Origin: Paraburkholderia terricola
Lineage (GTDB): Bacteria > Pseudomonadota > Gammaproteobacteria > Burkholderiales > Burkholderiaceae
Reading direction: 5' to 3'
Length of the DNA stretch: 64,000 bases
Assembly (NCBI RefSeq): GCF_900142195.1
Contig: NZ_FRAB01000007.1
Span: forward strand, 1-64,000
Under the pieces are notes generated by a model. That model saw only the letters and a list, made by a program, of their open reading frames with translations. It was not told the DNA's origin and searched no databases. Below, piece by piece: positions 49,793 to 58,948 of the stretch (position 1 is its first letter; the number at the start of each line of letters is the position of its first letter). The position numbers and the translations under genes are program-made.

Positions 49793-50146
49793 TTACTGCT
49801 GCATGACGTTCAGCTTGTTCGATACCGACGTCACGCCGGGGACGCTCTTGGCGGCTTCGCCGGCGGCGTCGATCTGGCCTTGGTCGGGCACCGAGCCCGT
49901 CAGCGTCACGGCGCCGCCGCGAGCACGCACGGAGATGCTCGACACGTCGACGCCTTGCACCTTGCCAATCGCGGCGCGCACCTTGCGGCCGAGCTGGCTA
50001 TTCGCCTTCTTGGTGGACTTGGCGCTGGCAGCCGGTGCCGCGGTCGTGCCGGTTGCCGATGCATCGCTTGCCTGAGCGTACACGTTGCACGCCACCACCA
50101 TCGCCACCACCGAGCCCAGCGTTTTCAGAAAACCGACCGATTTCAT
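49793..50146 (-). CDS. Secreted BON-domain protein
   Basis: 117 aa. A signal peptide (MKSVGFLKTLGSVVAMVVAC to VYAQA), an Ala/Ser/Thr-rich linker, then one BON domain: LGRKVRAAIGKVQGVDVSSI, VRARGGAVTLTGSVPDQGQI and AAKSVPGVTSVSNKLNV, with the conserved G-x-V-x-L-x-G and V-x-G-V-x-x-V patterns. BON proteins bind membranes or act in envelope stress (OsmY type). AAGGAGAAG precedes the ATG. Single-gene transcript ending at the terminator near 49600. Confidence 0.9.
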   Translation of the reverse strand: MKSVGFLKTLGSVVAMVVACNVYAQASDASATGTTAAPAASAKSTKKANSQLGRKVRAAIGKVQGVDVSSISVRARGGAVTLTGSVPDQGQIDAAGEAAKSVPGVTSVSNKLNVMQQ

Positions 50147-50801
50147 AGCTCTCTTCTCCTTAGCTTCACATTGGACCGCCTATACAAGCGGCTTCGTTAC
50201 GACTACCGGCGACCGTTCGCGCGGCGCGACAAGGCGCGGCGCGGCGACGGCCGACTGAGGCGGCGACACGGTGTGCGAGAGGCGAGAGAGGCCGGCTGCC
50301 GTTACCGCATGCGACGGCTGCATGCGATGCGGCACGGGCGCCGGCAAGCCGCGAAGTCCGCCGGCGCGCCCGGTTCTTGTGTGTCGTGCCGGGTCGCGCC
50401 GCGCAAACGTGTGTTCGCGGCAGCGAACGACAATTTAATCCAGGCGGGCGAGAAGCGCAAAGGGTTTAGTCATGCGCGAGACGTGCGGCGGGTGCGGCTC
50501 GCGGGCCGATTGTCCGTCGGTTCAGCCTCGCTTACCCACGATTCGAGCAATCGTTCACGCGGCATTCATGCGCCGTACATGCGCCATTCACGTTTTGTTA
50601 CGGGTTTCTCGGCGGCATCGACGCCGCGCTTTTCGCCGCCGCATGAATCTCGGGTACCATCGGGCGCGACGCGCGCCGCCGCGCGGTTTGCCCGGCGTTC
50701 GCGGCAGCCGGCCCTGGCATGGCGCGTGCGTTTTCGTTCAGTCGTGCGCCACGAAGCGCCGTCAACCTGTGTCCTTTCGAGCGTAGCCGTCACGTCATCC
50801 G
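50147..50801. promoter_or_regulatory. 655-bp divergent intergenic region
   Basis: Between the BON gene and the TAXI gene. It contains the promoters for both but no recognisable hexamers, RNA gene or coding frame. GC content is high at 50200-50350 and falls slightly at 50560-50660. Confidence 0.3.
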
Positions 50802-52268
50802 ATGAAGCCCGCCACCGGCCGCAAAGGCCCTCCCCGTCTCGTTGCCCGTTTCGTCGCGATCTCCTGGCGCGATCTGGCCGTCTCGTTCGGGCCGATTCTG
50901 CTGATCGCCGTCGCGGCCATCTGGGTCGCCGTGCGGCTGATCCAGCCCGCCCCGCCCAGCACGCTGACGATCAGCGCCGGCCCCGAAGGCAGCACCTTCT
51001 GGACCGCGGCGCAAAAGTACAAGGAGATCCTGGCGCGCAACCGCATCACGCTGAACGTGCTGCCCTCCGAAGGCTCGCTGCAGAATCTCAAGCGGCTTTC
51101 GGACCCGAACTCGGATGTCGACGTCGGCTTCGTGCAGGACGGCGTCGCGCCGGCCCAGGCGAGCGGCGGCCTGATGTCGCTCGGCAGCGTGGCATACGTG
51201 CCGCTGGCGATCTTCTATCACGGTCCGACGATCGCGCGGCTCGCCGAATTCAAGGGCCAGCGGCTCGCCGTCGGCGCCGAGGGGAGCGGCACGCGTGAGC
51301 TCGCGCTCGCGCTGCTCAAGGCCAACGGCATCGTGCCGGGCGGCTCGACCAAACTGCTGCCGCTCTCGGGCGACGACGCCGCCGAGGCGCTCGTCTCCGG
51401 CAAGGTCGACGCGGCATTTCTGGCTGGCGACTCGGCGCAACCGGCGGTGATGGGCAAGCTCTACCGCACGCCGAACGTGCAGTTCTACGACTTCACGCAG
51501 GCCACTGCCTACACGCGCCGCTTTCCCTATCTGACCGAACTCACGATGCCGATGGGCGCGTTCGACCTGGGCAAGAACCTGCCGTCCGCGCCGATTCATC
51601 TGGTGGCGCCGACCGCCGAACTGGTGGCGCGCGACTCGCTGCACCCCGCGCTCTCGGATCTGCTGATCGAAGCCGCGCGCGAGGTGCACGGCAAGGCCAA
51701 CATCATGCAGCGCGCCGGCGAATTTCCCGCGCCGCTCGCGCACGACTTCCCGATCAGCGACGACGCCGCGCGCTACTACAAGTCGGGCAAGAGCTTCCTC
51801 TACCGGATCTTGCCGTTCTGGCTCGCGAGTCTCGCCGACCGTCTGCTGGTGGTCGTGGTGCCGCTGATCGTGTTGCTGATTCCGGCGCTGCGGCTCGTGC
51901 CGTCGCTGTATGCGTGGCGGGTCAAGTCGCGGATCTATCGGTGGTACGGCGCGCTGATCGCGATCGAGCGCAGCGCGCTCAGCGAATATTCGGCCGCCGA
52001 GCGCGCGTCGCTGATCGAACGGCTGGACGCGATCGAGGAGTCGGTCAATGGTCTGAAGATGCCGCTCGCTTACGCCGATCAGTTCTATGTGCTGCGCGAG
52101 CATATCGGCTTCGTGCGCGCGCGGCTCACGCAAAGCCGCGATATTCAGCGCGACGCGCCGGACGAGAAAGACGCCGGATCGCCGCCGCCGACACCGCCCA
52201 CGCCGTCCGCGGCGAACGAAGCGGCCGAAATCGGCGAGACGCCCGAAGACACCGGTCGCAAACCCTAG
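50802..52268 (+). CDS. Membrane-anchored TAXI-family solute-binding protein
   Basis: 488 aa. Start: a short basic cytoplasmic part and one membrane span (FGPILLIAVAAIWVAVRLIQ, about 30-50). The periplasmic domain is TAXI/NMT1-like: LTISAGPEGSTFWTAAQKYK, VDVGFVQDGVAPAQAS, LAVGAEGSGTRELALALLKA and GKVDAAFLAGDSAQPAV. A second span at about 345-370 (LLVVVVPLIVLLIPALRLVP) and a cytoplasmic helical tail with a Pro-rich end follow. TAXI proteins normally deliver substrates to TRAP permeases; no permease gene is adjacent, so it may act as a sensor or work with a distant permease. Confidence 0.88.
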   Translation: MKPATGRKGPPRLVARFVAISWRDLAVSFGPILLIAVAAIWVAVRLIQPAPPSTLTISAGPEGSTFWTAAQKYKEILARNRITLNVLPSEGSLQNLKRLSDPNSDVDVGFVQDGVAPAQASGGLMSLGSVAYVPLAIFYHGPTIARLAEFKGQRLAVGAEGSGTRELALALLKANGIVPGGSTKLLPLSGDDAAEALVSGKVDAAFLAGDSAQPAVMGKLYRTPNVQFYDFTQATAYTRRFPYLTELTMPMGAFDLGKNLPSAPIHLVAPTAELVARDSLHPALSDLLIEAAREVHGKANIMQRAGEFPAPLAHDFPISDDAARYYKSGKSFLYRILPFWLASLADRLLVVVVPLIVLLIPALRLVPSLYAWRVKSRIYRWYGALIAIERSALSEYSAAERASLIERLDAIEESVNGLKMPLAYADQFYVLREHIGFVRARLTQSRDIQRDAPDEKDAGSPPPTPPTPSAANEAAEIGETPEDTGRKP

Positions 52269-52363
52269 TGACCGGTGCAAGCAGCGAGCGCACCGCGTAA
52301 GATCATTACAATTCCGACAATCCAGCAGACGCACCGTTCTGAAAAGCAATCCGGGAGACATTC

Positions 52364-53008
52364 ATGACCGTTGGCATCGACGCCAGGCAGCCGCTGTGGT
52401 TCTACGATTTTGTCTCGCCGTTTACCTATCTGTTGCTCGAGCAACACGATAAATGGCCGGGCTTCGACTTCGTGTTCACGCCGATCGTGCTGAACGACCT
52501 GTATCGCCACTGGGGCCAGCTGCCGGCCTACAGCGTGCCCGCCAAGCGCATCTTCATGTATCGCCACGCGCTGTTTCGCGCGGAGCAACTCGGCATTCCC
52601 TACAAGATGCCGCCGGCTCATCCATTCGATTCCACCAAGCCGCTGCTGCTCGCCACCGCGGCGAATGGCGACATCGCCTTCGTGCGCGAGATTTTCCGCT
52701 TCATCTGGCGTGAAGGGCGTGATCCGTCGAGCGACGAGGCATTCGCCGAGTTGTGCGAGCGCGTCGGCGTTCCCGACGGGCCCGAACTCATCAAGAGCGA
52801 GGAAGTGAAGGCGCAATTGCAGCGCAACACGGCGGATGCGATCAGCCTGGGCGTCTACGGCGTGCCCACCTTCCGTCTGAACGAGCAGTTGTTCTGGGGT
52901 GAAGACGCGTTGCCGATGGTGCTGTACTGCGCGCGCACGCCGAACTGGCTCGACTCGGCGGAGGTGAAGCGAATCAGTTTGCTGCCCTCGGGCCTCCCGA
53001 ACAACTGA
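52364..53008 (+). CDS. DsbA-like 2-hydroxychromene-2-carboxylate isomerase family protein
   Basis: 214 aa. Thioredoxin-fold oxidoreductase-like protein of the HCCA isomerase group: LWFYDFVSPFTYLLLEQ near the start (F-x-D-F-x-S-P-x-x-Y, Ser in place of the C-x-x-C), VPAKRIFMYRHALFRAEQLG, ISLGVYGVPTFRLNEQLFWG (G-V-F/Y-G-V-P-T-F) and GEDALPMV near the end. The family uses glutathione; some members isomerise naphthalene-degradation intermediates, but the substrate here is unknown. Preceded by GGGAGA. It follows the TAXI gene by 95 bp on the same strand. Confidence 0.9.
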   Translation: MTVGIDARQPLWFYDFVSPFTYLLLEQHDKWPGFDFVFTPIVLNDLYRHWGQLPAYSVPAKRIFMYRHALFRAEQLGIPYKMPPAHPFDSTKPLLLATAANGDIAFVREIFRFIWREGRDPSSDEAFAELCERVGVPDGPELIKSEEVKAQLQRNTADAISLGVYGVPTFRLNEQLFWGEDALPMVLYCARTPNWLDSAEVKRISLLPSGLPNN

Positions 53009-53323
53009 GCGCGGGGCAGAAGTCGGCCCTGGTTCGCGGCGGCGCGCCGAACACGCACTTGCGCGCCACGCGGTGCGCAACAGACTGCTGCGATCCGCGT
53101 GCCCGCCGTGGAATTGCCGCGATCCGCGCGAGCGAATGTGTGCAGCCGTGGCGTCGCAAAAGCGCGGCTGATGCCGGCCATACCGCGCCTGCTATGGCCG
53201 CCACACCGCAAACGGGCCTAAGGTAATAATCTTTGCGCCCCGCTACGCGAGTGGTGGTGCGCGAGAGGTTCCGTAAGCACGCCTTGTCCGCGCCCGATCC
53301 GCTCGCACCGCCTCGCCTGAACC
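53009..53323. promoter_or_regulatory. 315-bp intergenic region before the LysR gene
   Basis: Between the isomerase and LysR genes, both rightward. The end (53220-53330) may hold the LysR promoter. No hairpin terminator, repeat or coding frame was seen. Confidence 0.3.
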
Positions 53324-54298
53324 ATGGACGACACCGCCGCCTCCCTCGATATCTGGCTCGTGCGCGTGCTGCGCACGCTGCTGGTCGAGCGCAGCGTCAC
53401 GCAGACCGCGCTGCGTCTGAATCAGACCCAGCCCGCCATCAGCACCGCGCTGCGCAAACTGCGCGAGACGCTGAACGACCCGATCCTCGTGCGCGGCAAA
53501 TCGGGCATGGTGCCGACCGAATACGGCGAATCGCTGCTGGCCTCCGCGCAACGCGTGCTGCGCGAAGTGGATTTCGTCGCGACGCCGCACGGCGACTTCG
53601 ATCCCGGCCGTTCGCGCCGCACCTTTCGCGTGGCCGCGCCGGATTATCTGAACGACTTTTTCATGCCGACGGTGATCGCGCGGTTTCGCGAGTCCGCGCC
53701 GCATGCGCGGCTCGAAATCGATTCGCTGAGCCCGATGCTCGATCATTCCGCGGCGCTCGAGGCCGGCGAACTCGACCTGGTGATCGGCAACTGGCCGAAG
53801 CCCGATCCGCGTTTCGAGCGCAGCGATCTGTTCTCGGATACGGTGGTGTGCCTGATGCGCGCCGATCATCCGCTGACCCGCGCGCCGTTGACGCGCGAAG
53901 CGTATCTCGCGGCGCCGCATCTTGCGCCCACGCCCTACAGCGGCGCGCGCGGCGGCGCCATCGACATTGGTTTCGCGCGGGCGCGCGCCGAGCGGCGCAT
54001 CGTCGCCACGCTGCCCTACTTCGGCCTCGTGCCGCAAACCCTGCTGCAATCGGATCTGATCTTCACGACCACGCGGCGTTTCGCGACGCACTATGCAAGC
54101 ATCCTGCCGCTCGCTGTTGTGGAGGTGCCGATTCCGTTTCCGCGCATCAAGTGCTATCAGATGTGGCATCCGCAGCCGGACAGGCCTAGCGACATCGGCT
54201 GGTTGCGCGCGCTGATGTCGCAGGTGTCCGATGGGCTGGTCGCGCAGAAGGTGCGGCGCGTGAAGCGGGCGGGCACGAAGGCAACGTCAGGCGGATAG
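53324..54298 (+). CDS. LysR-family transcriptional regulator
   Basis: 324 aa. N-terminal winged helix-turn-helix: LVRVLRTLLVERSVTQTALR, LNQTQPAISTALRKLRETLN, DPILVRGKSGMVPTEYGESL. The effector-binding region follows from about 95 (FRVAAPDYLNDFFMPTVIAR, LEAGELDLVIGNWPKP), with HPLTRAPLTREAYLAAPHLA typical of the type-2 periplasmic-binding fold. It is convergent with xdhC across a 112-bp gap holding a tandem repeat. LysR proteins usually control neighbouring divergent genes; none is divergent here, so its target is unclear, with xdhABC a possibility. Confidence 0.93.
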   Translation: MDDTAASLDIWLVRVLRTLLVERSVTQTALRLNQTQPAISTALRKLRETLNDPILVRGKSGMVPTEYGESLLASAQRVLREVDFVATPHGDFDPGRSRRTFRVAAPDYLNDFFMPTVIARFRESAPHARLEIDSLSPMLDHSAALEAGELDLVIGNWPKPDPRFERSDLFSDTVVCLMRADHPLTRAPLTREAYLAAPHLAPTPYSGARGGAIDIGFARARAERRIVATLPYFGLVPQTLLQSDLIFTTTRRFATHYASILPLAVVEVPIPFPRIKCYQMWHPQPDRPSDIGWLRALMSQVSDGLVAQKVRRVKRAGTKATSGG

Positions 54299-54342
54299 GG
54301 CCGACGTTTTGGTTCGGAGGTAGGCGCTGGATGTCGGGCGCG

Positions 54343-54388
54343 TTGCTTCGACTGCCTTGCTTCGACTGCCTTGCTTCGACCGCCTTGC
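54343..54388. repeat. Three tandem 14-bp units (TTGCTTCGACTGCC)
   Basis: Units at 54343-54356, 54357-54370 and 54371-54384 (one substitution in the last), plus a partial fourth, between convergent lysR and xdhC. No gene is affected. Confidence 0.85.
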
Positions 54389-54410
54389 ATGAGGCGTGGC
54401 CCCGCCGCGC

Positions 54411-55013
54411 TCACCCGCTCGCGCAAAGCACCCGCGTCACCGCTTGTGCCGCTGCCCGCCGCGCCCGCACCTGCAACAGCTCCGCGCACACCGCCACCGC
54501 GATCGCCGGGGGTGCCTTATCGACGATGCCGGCCACGCCGATCGGACACGTCATCTCCACGAGCCGCTCCCGAGCCACGCCGCGCTCGAGCAAACGCCGC
54601 TCGAACTTCACGCGCTTGGTCTTCGAACCGATCATGCCGAAGTAGCTGAAGTCGCGCCGCCGCATGATGCGTTCAGCCAGCGAAAAATCGAGCGCGTGGT
54701 GATGCGTCATCACGAGGAAGTAGGCACCGGGCGGCGCGGTGTCGACGATTGCATCGGGCGTGTCCGTCGCTTCGATCTGCACGTTGGCGGGCGTTTCGTC
54801 GGGAAACAGTTCGTCGCGCTCGTCGACCCACTGCACGACACACGGCAGGCTGCCGAGCAACGTGACGAGCGCATGGCCGACATGCCCCGCGCCGAACAGC
54901 ACGATATGCAGCGGCGCCGGACGCGGCGCTTGCAGTGCGCCGCGCCGGCCGGTCCGAACGGACGGCAACTCGTTCATGGCGATCATTCCAGTTGGGTTCG
55001 AGTCGTGCATCAT
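54411..55013 (-). CDS. xdhC: XdhC-type xanthine dehydrogenase accessory protein, C-terminal Rossmann domain only
   Basis: About 200 aa. XdhC proteins bind and sulfurate the molybdenum cofactor for XdhB. Here only the Rossmann half is present: LHIVLFGAGHVGHALVTLLG, VQWVDERDELFPDE, YFLVMTHHHALDFSLAERIM, FSYFGMIGSKTKRVKFERRL and CPIGVAGIVDKAPPAIAVAV, all canonical. The usual N-terminal XdhC/CoxI domain (about 130 residues with a Cys motif) is missing; the coding region begins 3-21 bp after the xdhB stop. Several starts are possible (TTG 55031, ATG 55013, ATG 54977). The short version may be functional with a separate N-terminal protein, or truncated. Confidence 0.82.
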   Translation of the reverse strand: MMHDSNPTGMIAMNELPSVRTGRRGALQAPRPAPLHIVLFGAGHVGHALVTLLGSLPCVVQWVDERDELFPDETPANVQIEATDTPDAIVDTAPPGAYFLVMTHHHALDFSLAERIMRRRDFSYFGMIGSKTKRVKFERRLLERGVARERLVEMTCPIGVAGIVDKAPPAIAVAVCAELLQVRARRAAAQAVTRVLCASG

Positions 55014-55034
55014 GGCCGCGCTTGCGTTCAAAGT

Positions 55035-57401
55035 TTACTGCCGCGCCGCCGCGCGCGCCGCCCGCACCGCGCCGACTGCCTTGAGGATTTCCTCGCTCGT
55101 CGCGGGCGCGTTCAGCGGCGGATTGACCGTGTGATCGCCGACCGCCGAAATAGCGTCGCGAATCGCAAAGAACACCGAGAACGGCAGCAGCAGCGGCGGC
55201 TCGCCGGTCGCCTTCGAACGATGGATGCTGTCCTCCGCATTGCGGTTAGCGAACAACCGCACATTGAAGACCGGCGGCGTATCGTTCACGGTCGGAATCT
55301 TGTAAGTGGACGGCGCGTGCGTCATCAGCTTGCCGTCCGCGTTCCACCACAGTTCCTCGGTGGTGAGCCAGCCCATGCCCTGAATGAACGCGCCTTCCAC
55401 CTGGCCGACATCGAGCGCGGGGTTCAGCGACGCGCCCACGTCATGCAGCGCGTCCGCGCGCAGCACGCGCATTTCGCCGGTCAGCGTGTCGATCACCACT
55501 TCCGACACCGCCGCGCCGTACGAGTAGTAGTAGAACGGCCGGCCTTGCAGCTTCGCCTGGTCCCAATGGAGCTTCGGCGTCGCGTAGAAGCCATCCGACC
55601 ACAACTGGATGCGCGCGAGGTAGGCCTTGGCGATCACTTCCTCGAACGGCACCACCGTCTCGCCGACGATCACGCGATCGTGAGCGAACCGCACGTCGGC
55701 GGCGCTCACCCGCCCCGCGCCGAAACGCTCGGCGGCGAATGCCGACAAACGCTCGCGCAACTGGCGCGCCGCATCCTGAGCCGCCTTGCCGTTCAGATCG
55801 GAACCGGTCGATGCGGCCGTCGCCGATGTATTGGCGACCTTGCTGGTGTCGGTCGCCGTGACGCGAATGCGCTTGAAGCCGACGCCCAGTTCATGCGCGA
55901 CCACCTGCGCGACCTTCGTGTTCAAGCCCTGGCCCATTTCGGTGCCGCCGTGATTCACCAGCACCGAGCCATCGGTGTAGATGTGCACGAGCGCGCCGGC
56001 CTGGTTGAAGTGCGTCACGTTGAACGCGATGCCGAACTTGACCGGCGTGAGCGCGAGCCCCTTTTTCAGCACGTCGTTGTTCGCATTGAAGTCGTTGATC
56101 GCCGCGCGGCGCGCGCGGTATTCGCTGGTCGTTTCGAGTTCGTCGATCAGTTCGTGAATCACGTTGTCCTCGACGATCTGGCCATACGGCGTCTGATTGC
56201 GCTCGGTCTTGCCGTACAGATTGCGGCGGCGCACGTCGAGCGCGTCCGCGCCGAGCGAACGCGCGACGTTGTCCATGATGTATTCGATCGCGAACGCGCC
56301 TTGCGGACCGCCGAAGCCGCGGAACGCGGTGTTCGACTGCGTGTTGGTCTTGCCGCAGAAGCCGTCGATTGTCACGTCCGACAGCCAGTACGCGTTATCG
56401 AAGTGGCACAGCGCGCGCGTCATCACCGGACCCGACAGGTCGGCGGAAAAACCGCAGCGCGAGGTCATGTCGACGCTCACGCCGTCGATCACGCCGTGCT
56501 CGTCGTAGCCCACTTCGTACGTGTAGTGAAAGTCGTGCCGCTTGCCGGTGACCATCATGTCGTCGTCGCGATCGGGGCGCAGCTTCACGGGGCACAGCAG
56601 CTTCCACGCGGCGAGCGCCGCGCAGCACGCGAACAGACCCGATTGCGATTCCTTGCCGCCGAACGCGCCGCCCATCCGCCGGCATTCGATCAGCACGTTA
56701 TGCGACGCCACGCCCAGGGCGTGCGCGACCAGGTGCTGCATCTCGGTGGGATGCTGGGTCGAACAGTAGACGTGCATGCCGTCGTCGTCCTTCGGCACCG
56801 CGTAGGCAATCTGGCCTTCCAGATAGAACTGCTCCTGACCGCCGAGCAGCATCTCGCCGGCATCGCGATGCGCGGCGCGGGCGATCTTCGCGGCTGCCGC
56901 GCCGCGCGCGAGTTTCATCGGCGGCAACACGGACTGGTTGGCGGCGCGCGCCTGCTGCGCGGTGAGAACCGCGGGCAGTTCCTCGTAGACGACTTCCGCC
57001 CGGCGCGCCGCGAGACGCGCGGTTTCATGCGACGTCGCGACCACGATGAAGATCGGCTGACCGATGTATTGCACGACACCGTCCGCGAGAATCGGATCGT
57101 CGCCGTGGATGATCGGGCCGACGTCGTTGGCGCCGGGAATGTCGCCGGCGGTGAAGATCGCGACCACGCCGGGCGTGGCGCGCACTGCGTCGAACGACAT
57201 CGACACGAGCCTCGCGTGCGCTTTCGACGACAGGCCGAGCGCGGCGTGCAACGTGCCGGCGAGCGTCGGTATGTCGTCGGTGTAAGTGGCGCGGCCGCTC
57301 ACATGCAAATGCGCGGATTCGTGCGGACGCGAGACGTGGACCTGAGTGAAGTTTTCCTGATCCTGAAGGTCTTTCAGGAACGGCTCGGCATGCTGGTTCA
57401 T
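55035..57401 (-). CDS. xdhB: Xanthine dehydrogenase large (molybdenum) subunit
   Basis: 788-aa subunit that carries the molybdopterin and oxidises hypoxanthine and xanthine to urate in the cytoplasm with XdhA. Motifs: GRATYTDDIPTLAGTLHAAL at the start, RMGGAFGGKESQSGLFACCA (cofactor-binding G-G-A-F-G-G-K), CGFSADLSGPVMTRALCHFD, NTAFRGFGGPQGAFAIEYIM, the GGTEMGQGLNTKVAQVVAHE run and GEPPLLLPFSVFFAIRDAIS with the catalytic Glu in GEPP. The ATG at 57401 begins the family's N-terminus; a long frame extending upstream is an artefact of GC-rich DNA. The xdhA stop lies 29 bp upstream. Confidence 0.97.
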   Translation of the reverse strand: MNQHAEPFLKDLQDQENFTQVHVSRPHESAHLHVSGRATYTDDIPTLAGTLHAALGLSSKAHARLVSMSFDAVRATPGVVAIFTAGDIPGANDVGPIIHGDDPILADGVVQYIGQPIFIVVATSHETARLAARRAEVVYEELPAVLTAQQARAANQSVLPPMKLARGAAAAKIARAAHRDAGEMLLGGQEQFYLEGQIAYAVPKDDDGMHVYCSTQHPTEMQHLVAHALGVASHNVLIECRRMGGAFGGKESQSGLFACCAALAAWKLLCPVKLRPDRDDDMMVTGKRHDFHYTYEVGYDEHGVIDGVSVDMTSRCGFSADLSGPVMTRALCHFDNAYWLSDVTIDGFCGKTNTQSNTAFRGFGGPQGAFAIEYIMDNVARSLGADALDVRRRNLYGKTERNQTPYGQIVEDNVIHELIDELETTSEYRARRAAINDFNANNDVLKKGLALTPVKFGIAFNVTHFNQAGALVHIYTDGSVLVNHGGTEMGQGLNTKVAQVVAHELGVGFKRIRVTATDTSKVANTSATAASTGSDLNGKAAQDAARQLRERLSAFAAERFGAGRVSAADVRFAHDRVIVGETVVPFEEVIAKAYLARIQLWSDGFYATPKLHWDQAKLQGRPFYYYSYGAAVSEVVIDTLTGEMRVLRADALHDVGASLNPALDVGQVEGAFIQGMGWLTTEELWWNADGKLMTHAPSTYKIPTVNDTPPVFNVRLFANRNAEDSIHRSKATGEPPLLLPFSVFFAIRDAISAVGDHTVNPPLNAPATSEEILKAVGAVRAARAAARQ

Positions 57402-57430
57402 TGTCGTGTTCTCCGTAGGCTCGCGGCGTA

Positions 57431-58948
57431 TCAGGCGTTCGCGCACGCCGCGGCGACCGCGCGCACATCCAGCGCGCTTTTCGGCAGCGGATCGTTCGGA
57501 CGCGTTTCGAGCCAGAAGCGATACAGCGTGTTCTTCGCCGCTTCGAGGCGGTAGTGGCTGGTCGCGCGCATGTCGGAGAGCGGCGCGTAGTCGTTGCCGA
57601 GCGCGAGCATCGCGGCCTGCGCGGTGGCCTCGTGCCAGTCGGCGTCGCGCAAGACGGCTTCGGCGTGCGTCGCGCGTTTCGGCGTGGCGGCCATGCCGCC
57701 GAACGCGATGCGCGGCTCGCGGATCACGTTGCCGTCCGCGATGAAGGAGAACGCGGCGCAGACGGCCGAGATGTCGGAATCGAAACGCTTCGAGAGTTTG
57801 TAGGTGCGAAAGTGCAGGTTCTTGCGCGCGCCGGTGCGCGTCGGCACCTTCAGCCCGACCACGAATTCGTGCTCCGACATGTCCTTCTTCTGATACGCGA
57901 GGTACAGGTCTTCGAGCGGCATCTCGCGTTCGATCTCGCCGCCGCGCACGATCACGCGCGCGCCGAGCGCGATCAGGCCGGGCATCGAATCGCCGATCGG
58001 CGAACCATTCGCGATGTTGCCGCCGAGCGTGCCCGCATTGCGGATCGGCAGCGACGCGAAGCGCAGCCACATTTCGGTAAGTTCGGGGTAGTGCCTCGCG
58101 AGTTCCGCATACGCCTTTTCGACGGTGACACCCGCGCCGATCGCGATCCAGTCGTCGTTCGTTTCGAGCTTCTGCAATGCGGCGATCTGGCCCACGTAGA
58201 CAACGTTGCCGAGTTCGCGCATCTGCTTGGTGACCCACAGGCCGATGTCCGTGCTGCCCGCGAGAATGCGCGCGGCCGGTTCAGCTCGCTTGATCTTCGC
58301 GAGCGCTTCGACGGTGCGCGGCGCATTGAACCGCTGGCCGGCGTGCTGATAGTGGAAGGTGTCGTCGCGCTCGAGCGTGGCGAGCGTTCTGGCGAGCGCG
58401 CCGATGTCGAGCGGCGCTTTCGGCGCGGGCGCTTCGAACATGCGCACGGCCGCGTCGACGATCGGACGGTAGCCCGTGCAGCGGCACAGGTTGCCGGTGA
58501 GCGCGTTGCCGATCGCTTCGCGCGACGGCACGGTTTTGTTCGCGCAGCCGTGTTCGTGGCCGTGCTTTTCGTACAGCGACCACATCGACATGACGAAGCC
58601 CGGCGTGCAGAAACCGCACTGCGAGCCGTGGCACTCGACCAGCGCCTGCTGTACCGGATGCAGCGAGCCGTCCGGCTGGCGCAGGTCTTCGACGGTGAAG
58701 AGCGCGCGGCCGTCGAGCGTCGGCAGGAACTGGATGCACGCGTTGACCGCCTTGAAGTCGACGCCGCCCGCCTCGTTGCGCTCGCCGATCACGACCGTGC
58801 AGGCGCCGCAGTCGCCTTCGGCGCAGCCTTCCTTGGTGCCGGTGCAATGGGCGTCCTCACGCAGATACTGCAGGACCGTGCGCGTGACGGGGGCGTCCTC
58901 GATCTCGCGGATCGCGTTGCGGTGGTAGAAGCGAATCGGCTCAGTCAT
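57431..58948 (-). CDS. xdhA: Xanthine dehydrogenase small (FeS/FAD) subunit
   Basis: 505 aa. Two [2Fe-2S] clusters: CTGTKEGCAEGDCGACTVV in the plant-ferredoxin-like N-terminal domain and CHGSQCGFCTPGFVMS with GNLCRCTGYRPIVDAAV in the second. The FAD-binding domain begins near 195 (ARILAGSTDIGLWVTKQMRE, SLPIRNAGTLGGNIANGSPI, GDSMPGLIALGARVIV), and a CO-dehydrogenase-flavoprotein-type C-terminal domain follows (KRFDSDISAVCAAFSFI, AFGGMAATPKRATHAE). It passes electrons from the Mo site in XdhB to NAD. It is first in the leftward xdhA-xdhB-xdhC operon. Confidence 0.97.
   Translation of the reverse strand: MTEPIRFYHRNAIREIEDAPVTRTVLQYLREDAHCTGTKEGCAEGDCGACTVVIGERNEAGGVDFKAVNACIQFLPTLDGRALFTVEDLRQPDGSLHPVQQALVECHGSQCGFCTPGFVMSMWSLYEKHGHEHGCANKTVPSREAIGNALTGNLCRCTGYRPIVDAAVRMFEAPAPKAPLDIGALARTLATLERDDTFHYQHAGQRFNAPRTVEALAKIKRAEPAARILAGSTDIGLWVTKQMRELGNVVYVGQIAALQKLETNDDWIAIGAGVTVEKAYAELARHYPELTEMWLRFASLPIRNAGTLGGNIANGSPIGDSMPGLIALGARVIVRGGEIEREMPLEDLYLAYQKKDMSEHEFVVGLKVPTRTGARKNLHFRTYKLSKRFDSDISAVCAAFSFIADGNVIREPRIAFGGMAATPKRATHAEAVLRDADWHEATAQAAMLALGNDYAPLSDMRATSHYRLEAAKNTLYRFWLETRPNDPLPKSALDVRAVAAACANA

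Noticed and set aside
54396..57554. Open frame of more than 1,000 codons on the plus strand opposite xdhB and xdhC
   Set aside because: Composition is Arg/His/Ala-rich antisense noise typical of GC-rich DNA; the minus-strand genes have full family motifs.
55035..58238. Apparent long XdhB with about 280 extra N-terminal residues
   Set aside because: The extension is an alternate frame of xdhA; the real N-terminus MNQHAEPFLKDLQ starts at 57401.
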